DNA from: Desulfobulbaceae bacterium BRH_c16a
Lineage (GTDB): Bacteria > Desulfobacterota > Desulfobulbia > Desulfobulbales > Desulfocapsaceae
NCBI GenBank assembly: GCA_000961725.1
Contig: LADS01000053.1
Location: 124,001 to 188,000, forward strand
Length of the DNA: 64,000 nucleotides
Direction of reading: 5' to 3'
This document shows positions 8,844 to 16,224 of this stretch, piece after piece. Numbering within the stretch: position 1 is the stretch's first letter; every line of letters starts with the position of its first letter. The position numbers were made by a program, and so were the translations under genes. Under the pieces are notes generated by a model that saw only the letters and a program-made list of their open reading frames with translations, was not told the origin of the DNA and ran no database searches.

Positions 8844-9818
8844 ATGGACATCAAAACCACATTACTGACAAGCCTGCGCAAGCTGGCAAAGCAACACACT
8901 GAAGAGACTCTTGGAGATCGTCGAGATTACCTTGGTGCATCCGACATCGGATATTGCCCAAGAAAGGTGATCCTTGAGAAAATCGATCCAACCGAGCATG
9001 ACCTGGCCACTCTTCTCCGCTTCCAGCGGGGCCACATGGCTGAAGATATCATTGCCATGGCTTTTACTGCCGCCGGTTACACGAATTTTGAACGGCAGGT
9101 AGAAGTCGAAGTGGACAGCCAGGTTCCAATCAAGGCGCATATCGACTTTGTGTTCACCTCGGAAATTCATAAGATCAAATCTGTTCTGGAGACAAAGAGC
9201 ACAAGTACCATCCCGGATGATCCCTATGGATCATGGGAGTCTCAGCTCTATCTTCAGATGGGCGCATTGGCCGAAAAATTCCCTGATTACACAATCAGAG
9301 GTGCGTTTATAGCACTCGACCTCGCAAATGGTGAAGCTGAATTTTTCAACGGCTACTCCCCCCAAAAAACCATCTTTAATGGCCTACTCAGAAAGGCGGA
9401 AGCGCTTTGGTCTGACTATCAGGCAATGCTTGACAGAAAAGAGATTGAACTCGATACAGATCCAGGTCCCCTCTGTGGATTTTGTAACCACCTGACAAGT
9501 TGCCCCAGGTTTGAGGCCGAAGAGGTCCCCCAACTGGCAGCGAGTGTCGATGAATTACAGGAACTGCAAATAAACGAGAAAAAATTCAAAGATAAAATTG
9601 GTCCATGCAAACAAAAGATTTTTGCCATTGTTCAAAAAAAGGGATCGATCAAATCAGCCGGTTTCGTTCTCAGAACAGCCACCAGAACAAGAAAACATCT
9701 CGTCACGAGTCGGCTTGATCAGTTTTTGAGAGATCATGGCAGTTCCATTGATGAATTTCAGGAAGACCGGTCGTTTTCCTTTCTGGAGATCAAAAAAATC
9801 AATGCTGCAGCAGCGTGA
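8844..9818 (+). CDS. Fe-S cluster PD-(D/E)XK exonuclease (RecB/Cas4-like)
   Basis: This 324-residue nuclease belongs to the RecB/Cas4 group. It has the Cys of ASDIGYCPRKV near residue 40 and a cluster CGFCNHLTSC near residue 214. Together these four Cys probably hold a 4Fe-4S cluster. The nuclease core reads IKAHIDFVF and VLETKST, the acidic residue and ExK of the PD-(D/E)XK site. Such enzymes resect DNA ends to make single strands, which suits the Rad52-like annealase encoded just before it. The ATG at 8844 is preferred over an in-frame upstream one because it has CGGAGGA 8 bases upstream. The upstream frame lies inside the leader hairpin. Confidence 0.82.
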   Translation: MDIKTTLLTSLRKLAKQHTEETLGDRRDYLGASDIGYCPRKVILEKIDPTEHDLATLLRFQRGHMAEDIIAMAFTAAGYTNFERQVEVEVDSQVPIKAHIDFVFTSEIHKIKSVLETKSTSTIPDDPYGSWESQLYLQMGALAEKFPDYTIRGAFIALDLANGEAEFFNGYSPQKTIFNGLLRKAEALWSDYQAMLDRKEIELDTDPGPLCGFCNHLTSCPRFEAEEVPQLAASVDELQELQINEKKFKDKIGPCKQKIFAIVQKKGSIKSAGFVLRTATRTRKHLVTSRLDQFLRDHGSSIDEFQEDRSFSFLEIKKINAAAA

Positions 9819-9841
9819 GCCAGACCAGAGAAACCCAATCC

Positions 9842-9881
9842 GGGGAAAGCATTTTCCCATGGTGGGAATCTAATCTTCCTC
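9842..9881 (+). promoter_or_regulatory. Two-tier leader hairpin, copy 3 (before ssb)
   Basis: The inner stem TTCCC (9854-9858) pairs with GGGAA (9864-9868) around atggt. The outer stem pairs GGGGAAAG (9842-9849) with CTTCCTC (9875-9881), imperfectly and with G-T pairs. It is the weakest outer stem of the seven copies. It lies 42 bases before the ssb start. Confidence 0.5.
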
Positions 9882-9923
9882 AGAACTTGTTTTTCATCAC
9901 TATTTCCAACAAAGGAGAACACC

Positions 9924-10325
9924 ATGAACAAGGCAATGATAATCGGCAACTTAGGCAATGACCCTGAAATGCATTACACCAAGAACAGTGCTGCTCCGGT
10001 GACAACCTTATCCATTGCAACAACCGAGCGATGGAAGGATGCTGACGGTAACAAACAGGAACAAACCGATTGGCATCGTGTTGTTGCCTGGGGAGGACTT
10101 GCCGTCGTGTGTAGTGAACATCTCAGTAAGGGCGATAAAGTCTATATTGAGGGAAAACTTCGCACACGGAAATGGGAAGATCACGACGGCAATATTCGCT
10201 ACACTACCGAAATAATCGCCAGAGAAATGGAGATGCTTGGTGGTCATGGCGACAGGAATACTGGAAGTATTTCACCAAACAGTGATAGTGATAACCCACC
10301 CCTGCCGGAGGATGTCCCATTCTGA
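9924..10325 (+). CDS. ssb: Single-stranded DNA-binding protein
   Basis: This 133-residue protein has a typical bacterial SSB OB fold. It starts MNKAMIIGNLGNDPEM, carries WHRVVAWGGLAVVCSEHLSKGDKVYIEG in the middle and YTTEIIAREMEMLG before the tail. The C-terminus ends PPLPEDVPF, the acidic tip that recruits other DNA-metabolism proteins. It coats single strands during replication, transfer or recombination of the element. A ribosome site (AAAGGAGAA) precedes the ATG. Its place after an exonuclease and an annealase marks it as the element's own SSB rather than the host housekeeping copy. Confidence 0.96.
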   Translation: MNKAMIIGNLGNDPEMHYTKNSAAPVTTLSIATTERWKDADGNKQEQTDWHRVVAWGGLAVVCSEHLSKGDKVYIEGKLRTRKWEDHDGNIRYTTEIIAREMEMLGGHGDRNTGSISPNSDSDNPPLPEDVPF

Positions 10326-10346
10326 TCGATAAATAGCAACCAAGGA

Positions 10347-10397
10347 AAATCCCGGCGGCGTACGCCATCACCTGAAGTCTTAGGGCCGGGATTTTTT
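10347..10397 (+). terminator. Stem-loop with T-run after ssb
   Basis: AAATCCCGGC (10347-10356) pairs with GCCGGGATTT (10385-10394), enclosing a smaller GGCG-TA-CGCC hairpin. The T-run at 10392-10397 completes a Rho-independent terminator pattern. It occupies the spot where the other genes of this module have the two-tier leader hairpin, so it may do both jobs. Confidence 0.6.
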
Positions 10398-10419
10398 CAC
10401 TCTACCTGGAGACAAAACT

Positions 10420-11460
10420 ATGGCAAGACTCGGATCCCAGGCAAAAGCCGGCTTTTATCCGACTCCGGAGAAAGTTTGCGACCTGCTGAAAACAAAAATA
10501 TTATTTGAAGACGGTGCCAGATTGCTTGACCCATGTTGCGGAAAAGGGAACACCCTTTCCGGATTGACTCAGCAAAAAACGGCAATCACTACCTATGGAA
10601 TAGAACTTGACCACCAGCGTGCACAACAGGCCAGAGCAAAATTGACCAAAGTGTTGTGGGGAGATGCCTTGACGGAAATGAAAATCTCACCGCACGCATT
10701 TGGGCTGCTCTACCTGAACCCGCCTTATGACAATGATGCAACAAACCAGGATGGTAAGTCGCAGCGTCTGGAAGCTCAGTTTTTGCGGCGCTATCTTGGT
10801 ACATTGCAGCAAGGCGGCTATCTGGTTCTGGTCATTCCCTATTATGTTCTGAAACATTGTGCACAGACCCTTGCCAGATATTTCAAGGTTCAGGCGCTTG
10901 GTTTTCCGGATGATGAATTCCAACCATTCAAGCAGTGCATTGTGTTTGGCAGGAAAAAATTACTTGTTCCCAAAGAAGAAGCAATACAAGTGCAAACCCA
11001 CCTTGATGAACTGGCGAAAATGGAACCGGACGAATTTATGGATGCTGTTTTTTCCCTGGAAGATATGGCTCCTGTTATCGTACCGGCAACATCAGGGCCG
11101 TTAACAAGTTTCATGGCAAATAAGACAGATCCTCTGGAAGCCATTCCTCTTGTACGCAAGGCCGGAATTCTAAAAAATCTCCTGGAGGAACTTACGCCAA
11201 GGAAAAACAATGAAATCCGTCCATTGACCCCGCTGGAAAACGGCCATCTGGCCCTGATGCTGGCTGGTGGTTATATGAACGGAGCGATTGAAAAAGACGG
11301 GCGGCAACTGGTGATTAAAGGCGTGGTCCATAAGTCTGAGAAAGTGATCAGTGTACATGAGAACGACTCAGGCGAAGGCTCTATTACCACCCGCGACCAG
11401 TATATCCCAACCGTCAAGGTTATTGACATGCAGGCGGCTGAACTGATCACTGTTCAGTAG
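10420..11460 (+). CDS. DUF6094-like class I SAM-dependent methyltransferase
   Basis: This protein of 346 residues starts with a Gly/Tyr-rich segment (GSQAKAGFYPTPEKV). Motif I is LLDPCCGKGNTLSGL near residue 40 and motif IV is LYLNPPYDND near residue 104. The DPCCG plus NPPY pair marks an amino-methyltransferase acting on DNA (adenine N6) or possibly RNA. Residues 190-346 are not recognised. Similar DUF6094 proteins are common on plasmids and conjugative elements beside ssb, radC and DUF932 genes; they may protect element DNA from host restriction. The ribosome site CTGGAG is modest. The substrate is unknown. Confidence 0.75.
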   Translation: MARLGSQAKAGFYPTPEKVCDLLKTKILFEDGARLLDPCCGKGNTLSGLTQQKTAITTYGIELDHQRAQQARAKLTKVLWGDALTEMKISPHAFGLLYLNPPYDNDATNQDGKSQRLEAQFLRRYLGTLQQGGYLVLVIPYYVLKHCAQTLARYFKVQALGFPDDEFQPFKQCIVFGRKKLLVPKEEAIQVQTHLDELAKMEPDEFMDAVFSLEDMAPVIVPATSGPLTSFMANKTDPLEAIPLVRKAGILKNLLEELTPRKNNEIRPLTPLENGHLALMLAGGYMNGAIEKDGRQLVIKGVVHKSEKVISVHENDSGEGSITTRDQYIPTVKVIDMQAAELITVQ

Positions 11461-11485
11461 TCTTATCCATCACGCGTACCCATCT

Positions 11486-11520
11486 GGGGGAGAATTCCCC
11501 ATGTGGGGGTTATCTCTCCC
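11486..11520 (+). promoter_or_regulatory. Two-tier leader hairpin, copy 4 (before unknown gene)
   Basis: The outer stem is GGGAGA (11488-11493) with TCTCCC (11515-11520). The inner stem is CCCC (11497-11500) with GGGG (11505-11508) around atgt. The ribosome site ACAGGAGAG and the ATG at 11539 follow directly. Confidence 0.65.
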
Positions 11521-11538
11521 TTTTTACAGGAGAGATAC

Positions 11539-12108
11539 ATGATCAAAAACAAAAAATATTTAACAGTGCAAACCGCTGGTTTTATCACCTACTGTGATGC
11601 CCTGATTGCAAGGCTCACCAGCGGTCAACTCCAAGCCTATCTTCTTAGCCTCATCGGCACACCATCCCATATCAAGGCATCGTCTGCTGTTCTATTTGGC
11701 GGAGAGACCTGCCGTATATCAAACCAGGAAGATCCGCCTCGGGATATAGGTTTTTCGGGAGCCATGCGAACCTGTCGGTCTCGCAAGATTGGTGAAACGG
11801 TTAACAAGATAATGGTGAGCGAAAATCACTTTCCTGAAACCTGTAGCCATTTCGCAACTTCAACAGTTGTCTTTGGTCCTGGTATATCCATGGTGCAAGA
11901 GCGTGCTTTTTTGCGGCTCGATGCAGCAACCAGTATTCCCTTGAAACCGGAATGGCGGGGTTGGCTTTGGGATGAAGTATTGCAGCCTGAGAAACTCTAC
12001 TCCTTTGGAGGAGATGAGCTCCAGGAGACATTCCTTATCACGTGGCCTGCGGATGACATTCTTCAAGAACAAATCCTTGAAGGAGTGAGACAGCGATATT
12101 TAACGTAA
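11539..12108 (+). CDS. Hypothetical protein of the DNA-processing module
   Basis: I do not recognise this 189-residue protein. It starts MIKNKKYLTVQTAGFITYCD and has no signal peptide or membrane segment. It carries aromatic-rich patches (WRGWLWDEVLQPEKLYSFGG) and several Cys (YCDALI, GETCRIS, MRTCRSR, PETCSHF) that do not form an obvious zinc motif. The ATG at 11539 has an AGGAGAG ribosome site. The longer frame from 11503 would start inside the leader hairpin and is less likely. Its place between a methyltransferase and a SNF2-like helicase, with the shared leader hairpin, makes it a regular part of the module. Confidence 0.75.
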   Translation: MIKNKKYLTVQTAGFITYCDALIARLTSGQLQAYLLSLIGTPSHIKASSAVLFGGETCRISNQEDPPRDIGFSGAMRTCRSRKIGETVNKIMVSENHFPETCSHFATSTVVFGPGISMVQERAFLRLDAATSIPLKPEWRGWLWDEVLQPEKLYSFGGDELQETFLITWPADDILQEQILEGVRQRYLT

Positions 12109-12130
12109 TAGAGAAAACCTATCCACAGGA

Positions 12131-12166
12131 GGGCGAACAAAGCCCCTCTGGGGAACATTGTTTGCC
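12131..12166 (+). promoter_or_regulatory. Two-tier leader hairpin, copy 5 (before SNF2-like helicase gene)
   Basis: The outer stem GGCGAACAA (12132-12140) pairs fully with TTGTTTGCC (12158-12166), with one G-T. The inner stem CCCC (12143-12146) pairs with GGGG (12150-12153) around tct. The ribosome site AAGGAAGG and the ATG at 12199 follow. Confidence 0.7.
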
Positions 12167-12198
12167 TTTTCGCCGATTACAAAAAAGGAAGGTGAACG

Positions 12199-14571
12199 AT
12201 GGAAATCAATACTCTTACACCTCATTCGGAAGCGCAGATTCAGTGTGCTCCTGATCAGGTAAAGAAAAAAACAGTAAAGTTGGCTGATTTCTTGGGCGAA
12301 TGGGGCAATATTCTCAAATCCCAGGTTATCAAGAATATGAACCCGGTCTATTCGACCAAGGTGGAAGATGACTGGGACATAGCGGCCAGAGAAAAACTAC
12401 AACAACTGATTCGTCCTCCATTTGCGTCACAGACTAGGCGGGGGATTCTCCCTGTAGCCCGATCGTTTTACAGAGAAGATAACAAGGCAGCTTTCCTGGT
12501 TGGCGAGATGGGAGCCGGCAAGACCTTTATGGGGCTTGCGGTGGCGTATCTCATTCCAAAATCATCCAAGAGAATTCTGATCCAATGCCCGGGGCACCTG
12601 GTCAAAAAATGGATACGGGAAGCAGAGGAAACCATACCCGGTTGCATCTGTTTTAACCTGGGCGACAAAAATATGGAGCAGCTTCTCGCGCACAAACTGC
12701 ATGTAGCCAGGCCTTTGGGAACGGAGATATGGGTTGTTGGCAAGGAGCGGGCAAAGCTGCATTTTCAACGTAAAAAACAGATCATTTTGCGACGTGGTGC
12801 TGAATGCTGCCCCGATTGTGGCAAATCGGTTGAAGTTTCGGAAACCGACAAGTCGCCGACCTGTGAATATTGCAGGGCCAGGATGTGGTCTGCAGACAGG
12901 GACAAGGTGCGGCGTTATGCCAAGGCCGAGTTTATAAAGAGGTTTTTGCCAAATAACTTCTTTGACCTGCTCATTCTTGATGAGGTTCACGAACTTAAAG
13001 GCGGCGGCACCGCCCAGGGCCAGGCAATGAGTTGTCTGATTGCAAAGTCCAAAAAGATACTGGCTCTCACCGGTACCTTGATGGGAGGCTACTCCAAAGA
13101 CCTGTTTTATCTTCTTTGGCGAATGTTTCCAGGCCGGATGAAGGCAGCTGGTTTCGAGTATGGCCGCACCCTGCAGTTTGCCGAACGCTACGGTGTGGTT
13201 CAACGCACCTATGACAGTAAAGATGTAGCTGTGAATCTGAATATCGCCAGCATCGGCCGTAAAATTGGGAGATCGCGAGTCAAGGAGGCCCCGGGTATTT
13301 CACCGCTGCTCCTTCCTGATCTGCTCCTTGAACGGTCGGTTTTTGTACGGTTGGCAGATATCAGTGACGCATTACCGGATTACGATGAGATCATTGTGCC
13401 GGTGGCTATGAACGAGGAACAACAAGAAGAATATGACCAGTTGTCAGACAGTCTGATGACAGCGACCAGGCAGGCCCTTGCCTGCGGCGACATGCGGCTC
13501 TTAGGGAAAATGCTCCAGTCATTGCTGGCGTATCCTGATGGTTGCCGCGTCGAGGAACTGGTTACCCTTGAAAAAAACGGTATAGAAGAAATTGTCGGCC
13601 GTGCCCAGGCTCTGGATATTGACCTGCTTCCCAAGGAAGAGCGTCTGCTCGAGATTCTTGCATCGGAAAAGAAGCAGGGGCGTAAGGTGGCCATCTTTTT
13701 GGAGCATACCGGAACGCGAGACCTGCTTCCGACACTGAAAGAAAAACTCAGCTCAAACGGTTTTTCTCCCTTGATCATGAGAAGTCAGGTCGTAACGCCT
13801 GAGAATCGTGAAGAATGGCTGAGAGGCAATATGGCAACAGGCACGTATGACTGCCTGGTTTGTAATCCGAACCTGGTTAAAACCGGTCTGGATCTGCTGG
13901 ATTTTCCAACCGTCGTTTTTTTTCAGTGTGGCTATTCCGTCTTTACCTTGCGTCAGGCCAGTCGTCGTTCATGGCGTATTGGTCAGGGTTTACCGGTACG
14001 GGTGTTTTATATGGCGTATGCCCAAACGATGCAGGAAAAAGCGCTCTCCCTGATGGCCCAGAAGATGGAAACATCACTGGCTGTCGAAGGTGAGTTGTCT
14101 GATCAGGGACTGGCCGCCTTGTCGGAATCCGATAACTCCATGATGTACGAACTGGCCAAGGCCTTGACCGGCAAGAAAACCGTGGGTTCGATGGATGATG
14201 CCTGGAGCAGATACAAACAGCGACAGATCGTTTCGTGCCTGTCTCTTGATGATAATCAGGATGTCCGGGAGACCACAACAACCACTATCAAAACCACCAC
14301 AACCATGACAACGACCACCGGCTCCACTTCGATTACGCATGAATATATCGTGCGTGGCAGGGTGTATGTCCAAAATGACGGGGCAGTTGTCTATGTCGGT
14401 CGTAACCGATTTGAGCTTAAAGCCGGGGCCGTCTATTGGTCCGGAAGAAAGATCGGCTGGTATGATCGCAAAGGATGTGGCGAGATAAACGAAAAACCTA
14501 TTCGTATTTATCGGCCGGAGGAGTCGCAAGGCTTTGTGCTGGCAGAAGTACGAAAGCGACAAGCAGTATAA
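12199..14571 (+). CDS. SNF2-like superfamily 2 DEAD/DEAH helicase
   Basis: This 790-residue protein has Walker A VGEMGAGKTFMGLA near residue 102, LIQCPGHLVKKW (motif Ia), LLILDEVHELKGG near residue 258 (motif II), ALTGTLMGG (motif III) and RQASRRSWRIGQGLPVRVFYM (motif VI). The last is the RxxRxGQ signature of SNF2 remodellers. A zinc ribbon CCPDCGK...CEYCRARM is inserted near residues 200-230. After the helicase, residues 690-715 form a Thr-rich linker and a short C-terminal domain follows (YIVRGRVYVQNDG...YWSGRKIGWYD). It is probably a DNA translocase acting in replication or recombination of the element. The exact role is unknown. Strong ribosome site. Confidence 0.85.
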   Translation: MEINTLTPHSEAQIQCAPDQVKKKTVKLADFLGEWGNILKSQVIKNMNPVYSTKVEDDWDIAAREKLQQLIRPPFASQTRRGILPVARSFYREDNKAAFLVGEMGAGKTFMGLAVAYLIPKSSKRILIQCPGHLVKKWIREAEETIPGCICFNLGDKNMEQLLAHKLHVARPLGTEIWVVGKERAKLHFQRKKQIILRRGAECCPDCGKSVEVSETDKSPTCEYCRARMWSADRDKVRRYAKAEFIKRFLPNNFFDLLILDEVHELKGGGTAQGQAMSCLIAKSKKILALTGTLMGGYSKDLFYLLWRMFPGRMKAAGFEYGRTLQFAERYGVVQRTYDSKDVAVNLNIASIGRKIGRSRVKEAPGISPLLLPDLLLERSVFVRLADISDALPDYDEIIVPVAMNEEQQEEYDQLSDSLMTATRQALACGDMRLLGKMLQSLLAYPDGCRVEELVTLEKNGIEEIVGRAQALDIDLLPKEERLLEILASEKKQGRKVAIFLEHTGTRDLLPTLKEKLSSNGFSPLIMRSQVVTPENREEWLRGNMATGTYDCLVCNPNLVKTGLDLLDFPTVVFFQCGYSVFTLRQASRRSWRIGQGLPVRVFYMAYAQTMQEKALSLMAQKMETSLAVEGELSDQGLAALSESDNSMMYELAKALTGKKTVGSMDDAWSRYKQRQIVSCLSLDDNQDVRETTTTTIKTTTTMTTTTGSTSITHEYIVRGRVYVQNDGAVVYVGRNRFELKAGAVYWSGRKIGWYDRKGCGEINEKPIRIYRPEESQGFVLAEVRKRQAV

Positions 14572-14592
14572 CACAAACAACCATTCACCTGA

Positions 14593-14635
14593 CCAGGGGA
14601 ATCAATTCCCTGGCATGGGGCATTGTTTCCCCTGG
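14593..14635 (+). promoter_or_regulatory. Two-tier leader hairpin, copy 6 (before radC)
   Basis: This is the strongest copy. CCAGGGGAA (14593-14601) pairs with TTCCCCTGG (14627-14635), then CAAT (14603-14606) with ATTG (14622-14625), then TCCC (14607-14610) with GGGG (14617-14620), around the loop TGGCAT. The ribosome site AAGGAGG begins 6 bases after it. Confidence 0.75.
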
Positions 14636-14653
14636 CCCAAAAGGAGGCAGCCA

Positions 14654-15136
14654 ATGCTCTTTGTTAAAGATCAGGATGGTGAATATCGTCCTGCACCGAA
14701 AAAGCTGGTTCTCACTGAGGCAAATAAGCTCGTGGGTTACCAATTGCGACGTGGTGCCTTGATTCGCTCTTCAGAATGCGCGAAAGCGGTTATCGGTTGC
14801 AAGCTCCGCGACAAGCAGTGCGAAGTTTTCGCCTGTCTGTTTTTGGATTCCCGTCACCGGGTTCTCGCATTCAAAGAGATGTTCTCAGGTTCAATCAACC
14901 ATACAACAGTCCACCCAAGAGAGATAGTCAAGGAGGCCCTGCAGCTTAATGCCGAGGCAATTATCCTGGCCCACAATCACCCTTCAGGTGGCAGTGAGCC
15001 GAGCACCCAGGATATTTCTCTGACTACCACCCTGGCAGCCATACTGAAAGTCATAGATGTGCGGATCCTCGACCACCTGGTAGTTGGTGATGAGGTTACC
15101 GCGTTTTCAGATCTGGGACTTTTAACGGAAAAATAA
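14654..15136 (+). CDS. radC: RadC-family JAB (MPN+) domain protein
   Basis: The 160-residue protein carries the RadC JAB metalloprotease-like fold. The metal-binding signature HNHPSGGSEPSTQD lies near residues 112-125, after EALQLNAEAIILA. It lacks the N-terminal helix-hairpin-helix region of chromosomal RadC, as is usual for the short RadC proteins of plasmids and islands. The function of these short forms is unproven; a part in recombination or anti-restriction is often suggested from their neighbours. The ATG at 14654 has AAGGAGG 7 bases upstream, whereas the longer frame from 14534 runs through the leader hairpin. Confidence 0.9.
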   Translation: MLFVKDQDGEYRPAPKKLVLTEANKLVGYQLRRGALIRSSECAKAVIGCKLRDKQCEVFACLFLDSRHRVLAFKEMFSGSINHTTVHPREIVKEALQLNAEAIILAHNHPSGGSEPSTQDISLTTTLAAILKVIDVRILDHLVVGDEVTAFSDLGLLTEK

Positions 15137-15152
15137 TTCACATCCCATAAAA

Positions 15153-15189
15153 GGGGCAGACATGTCCCTTTAAGGGAGTGGCTTGCCCC
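15153..15189 (+). promoter_or_regulatory. Two-tier leader hairpin, copy 7 (before DUF932 gene)
   Basis: The outer stem GGGGCA (15153-15158) pairs with TGCCCC (15184-15189). The inner stem TCCCT pairs with AGGGA (15165-15177) around a short loop. The ribosome site AAGGAGG and the ATG at 15220 follow. Confidence 0.65.
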
Positions 15190-15219
15190 ATTGATAAACA
15201 AACAATCAAGGAGGCAGGT

Positions 15220-16047
15220 ATGAACACACTCAAATCTTTAACCAACGACCACATAATTTCTCTTGCACCGGCAGCAGGATCTCTCACGCCCATTGATGGA
15301 GTTTCATCCCGGTATTCATTTGTGCCGACCTTAACGGCTGTTGATCTACTCCGTGATGCGGGATGGTTTCCAATCCACGCTGAGCAGAGCGCAGTGCGCA
15401 ATACCGACCGGGAAGGGTACCAGCGGCACCTGATCCGTTTTGCCAAGAATGGTTTATCCTTTGCCGGCGAACGGGTGGACCTGGTTCTCTATAATTCCCA
15501 TGACTGTGGCTGTGCCTTCAAATTGATAGCTTCTGTATGGAGACAGGTCTGCGGCAATGGTCTCATGGTTGCCTCGGAGTTTGCAAATTTCAGTCATAAA
15601 CATATCGGCTTCAGCCCGGATGCTTTTGTACATTCGGCTGGTGAAATTGCCTCGGCTGCAGGAACTATTGCCGAGCGGGTCGAAGAGATGAAAATAATAG
15701 AGATGACTCCGGACGAACGGGGCGTTTTTGCCCAGGCAGCTCACGGCCTGATATACGATGAGCCCGAACAGGCCCCTGTGCATCCGAATCAGCTCCTCCA
15801 TGAACGGCGCTATGATGATAAAGGCAAAGATTTGTGGACGACATTCAACGTGATCCAGGAAAATGTCATGCGCGGCGGTCTCAAAGGCTTAAGCAGAGCC
15901 GGTGATGGCCGATTCAGGAGGACAACCACTCGCCCTGTCAAGGCACTTGATCGAAACATTAAACTGAACCAGGCTCTCTGGTTTTTGACAGAAAAAATGG
16001 CTGAGCTGAAGCAGGTCGAGAGGGATCTTTCGACTATGCCGGCTTGA
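15220..16047 (+). CDS. DUF932 (DUF945-type) plasmid protein
   Basis: This 275-residue protein matches the DUF932 family of phages and plasmids. It has SSRYSFVPTLTAVDLLRDAGWFP near the start, YQRHLIRFAK, the DLVLYNSHDCGCAFKLIASVWRQVCGNGLM block and a C-terminal NLQ/NIKLNQALW helix. The family is almost always next to radC, ssb and partition genes on mobile DNA; its biochemical role is unknown. The ATG at 15220 has AAGGAGG 9 bases upstream. A strong terminator follows the gene, so this is the end of the module's transcription unit or units. Confidence 0.85.
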   Translation: MNTLKSLTNDHIISLAPAAGSLTPIDGVSSRYSFVPTLTAVDLLRDAGWFPIHAEQSAVRNTDREGYQRHLIRFAKNGLSFAGERVDLVLYNSHDCGCAFKLIASVWRQVCGNGLMVASEFANFSHKHIGFSPDAFVHSAGEIASAAGTIAERVEEMKIIEMTPDERGVFAQAAHGLIYDEPEQAPVHPNQLLHERRYDDKGKDLWTTFNVIQENVMRGGLKGLSRAGDGRFRRTTTRPVKALDRNIKLNQALWFLTEKMAELKQVERDLSTMPA

Positions 16048-16063
16048 ACTGTCATCTAACGCT

Positions 16064-16094
16064 AGCCGTCTCCTTCGGGGGACGGCTTTTTTTT
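16064..16094 (+). terminator. Rho-independent terminator after the DNA-processing module
   Basis: AGCCGTCTCC pairs with GGGGACGGCT around a short TTCG-type loop. The stem is GC-rich and about 10 bp, and a run of eight T follows. It separates the DUF932 gene from the partition locus. Confidence 0.9.
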
Positions 16095-16117
16095 GATGAA
16101 GATTTATATCTTTTGTG

Positions 16118-16208
16118 CTATACAAAAATATGGATAAATAGATAGTTCTTTCTATAGCTGTATCATTATATGAATATATCATAAAAAAAACTATACAAAT
16201 AGTTCTTT
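16118..16208. promoter_or_regulatory. Repeat-rich operator or partition site upstream of parA
   Basis: Two blocks are repeated in this AT-rich stretch. CTATACAAA occurs at 16118-16126 and 16191-16199, and ATAGTTCTTT at 16142-16151 and 16199-16208. An inverted repeat TATGA-ATATA-TCATA sits between them (16169-16183). The second block ends 17 bases before the parA start. The arrangement fits autoregulation by ParA and its small partner, and possibly the centromere-like partition site. Confidence 0.55.
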
Positions 16209-16224
16209 GCTACGGGAAAACACG

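Noticed and set aside
12562..13203. Minus-strand open frame of 213 codons inside the SNF2-like helicase gene
   Set aside because: It is antisense to intact helicase motifs and has no recognisable product.
7978..15189. Reading the leader hairpins as ordinary terminators
   Set aside because: They lack T-runs, lie just upstream of ribosome sites rather than directly after stops, and share an inner/outer stem layout. The hairpins at 10347-10397 and 16064-16094 are proper terminators and differ from them.
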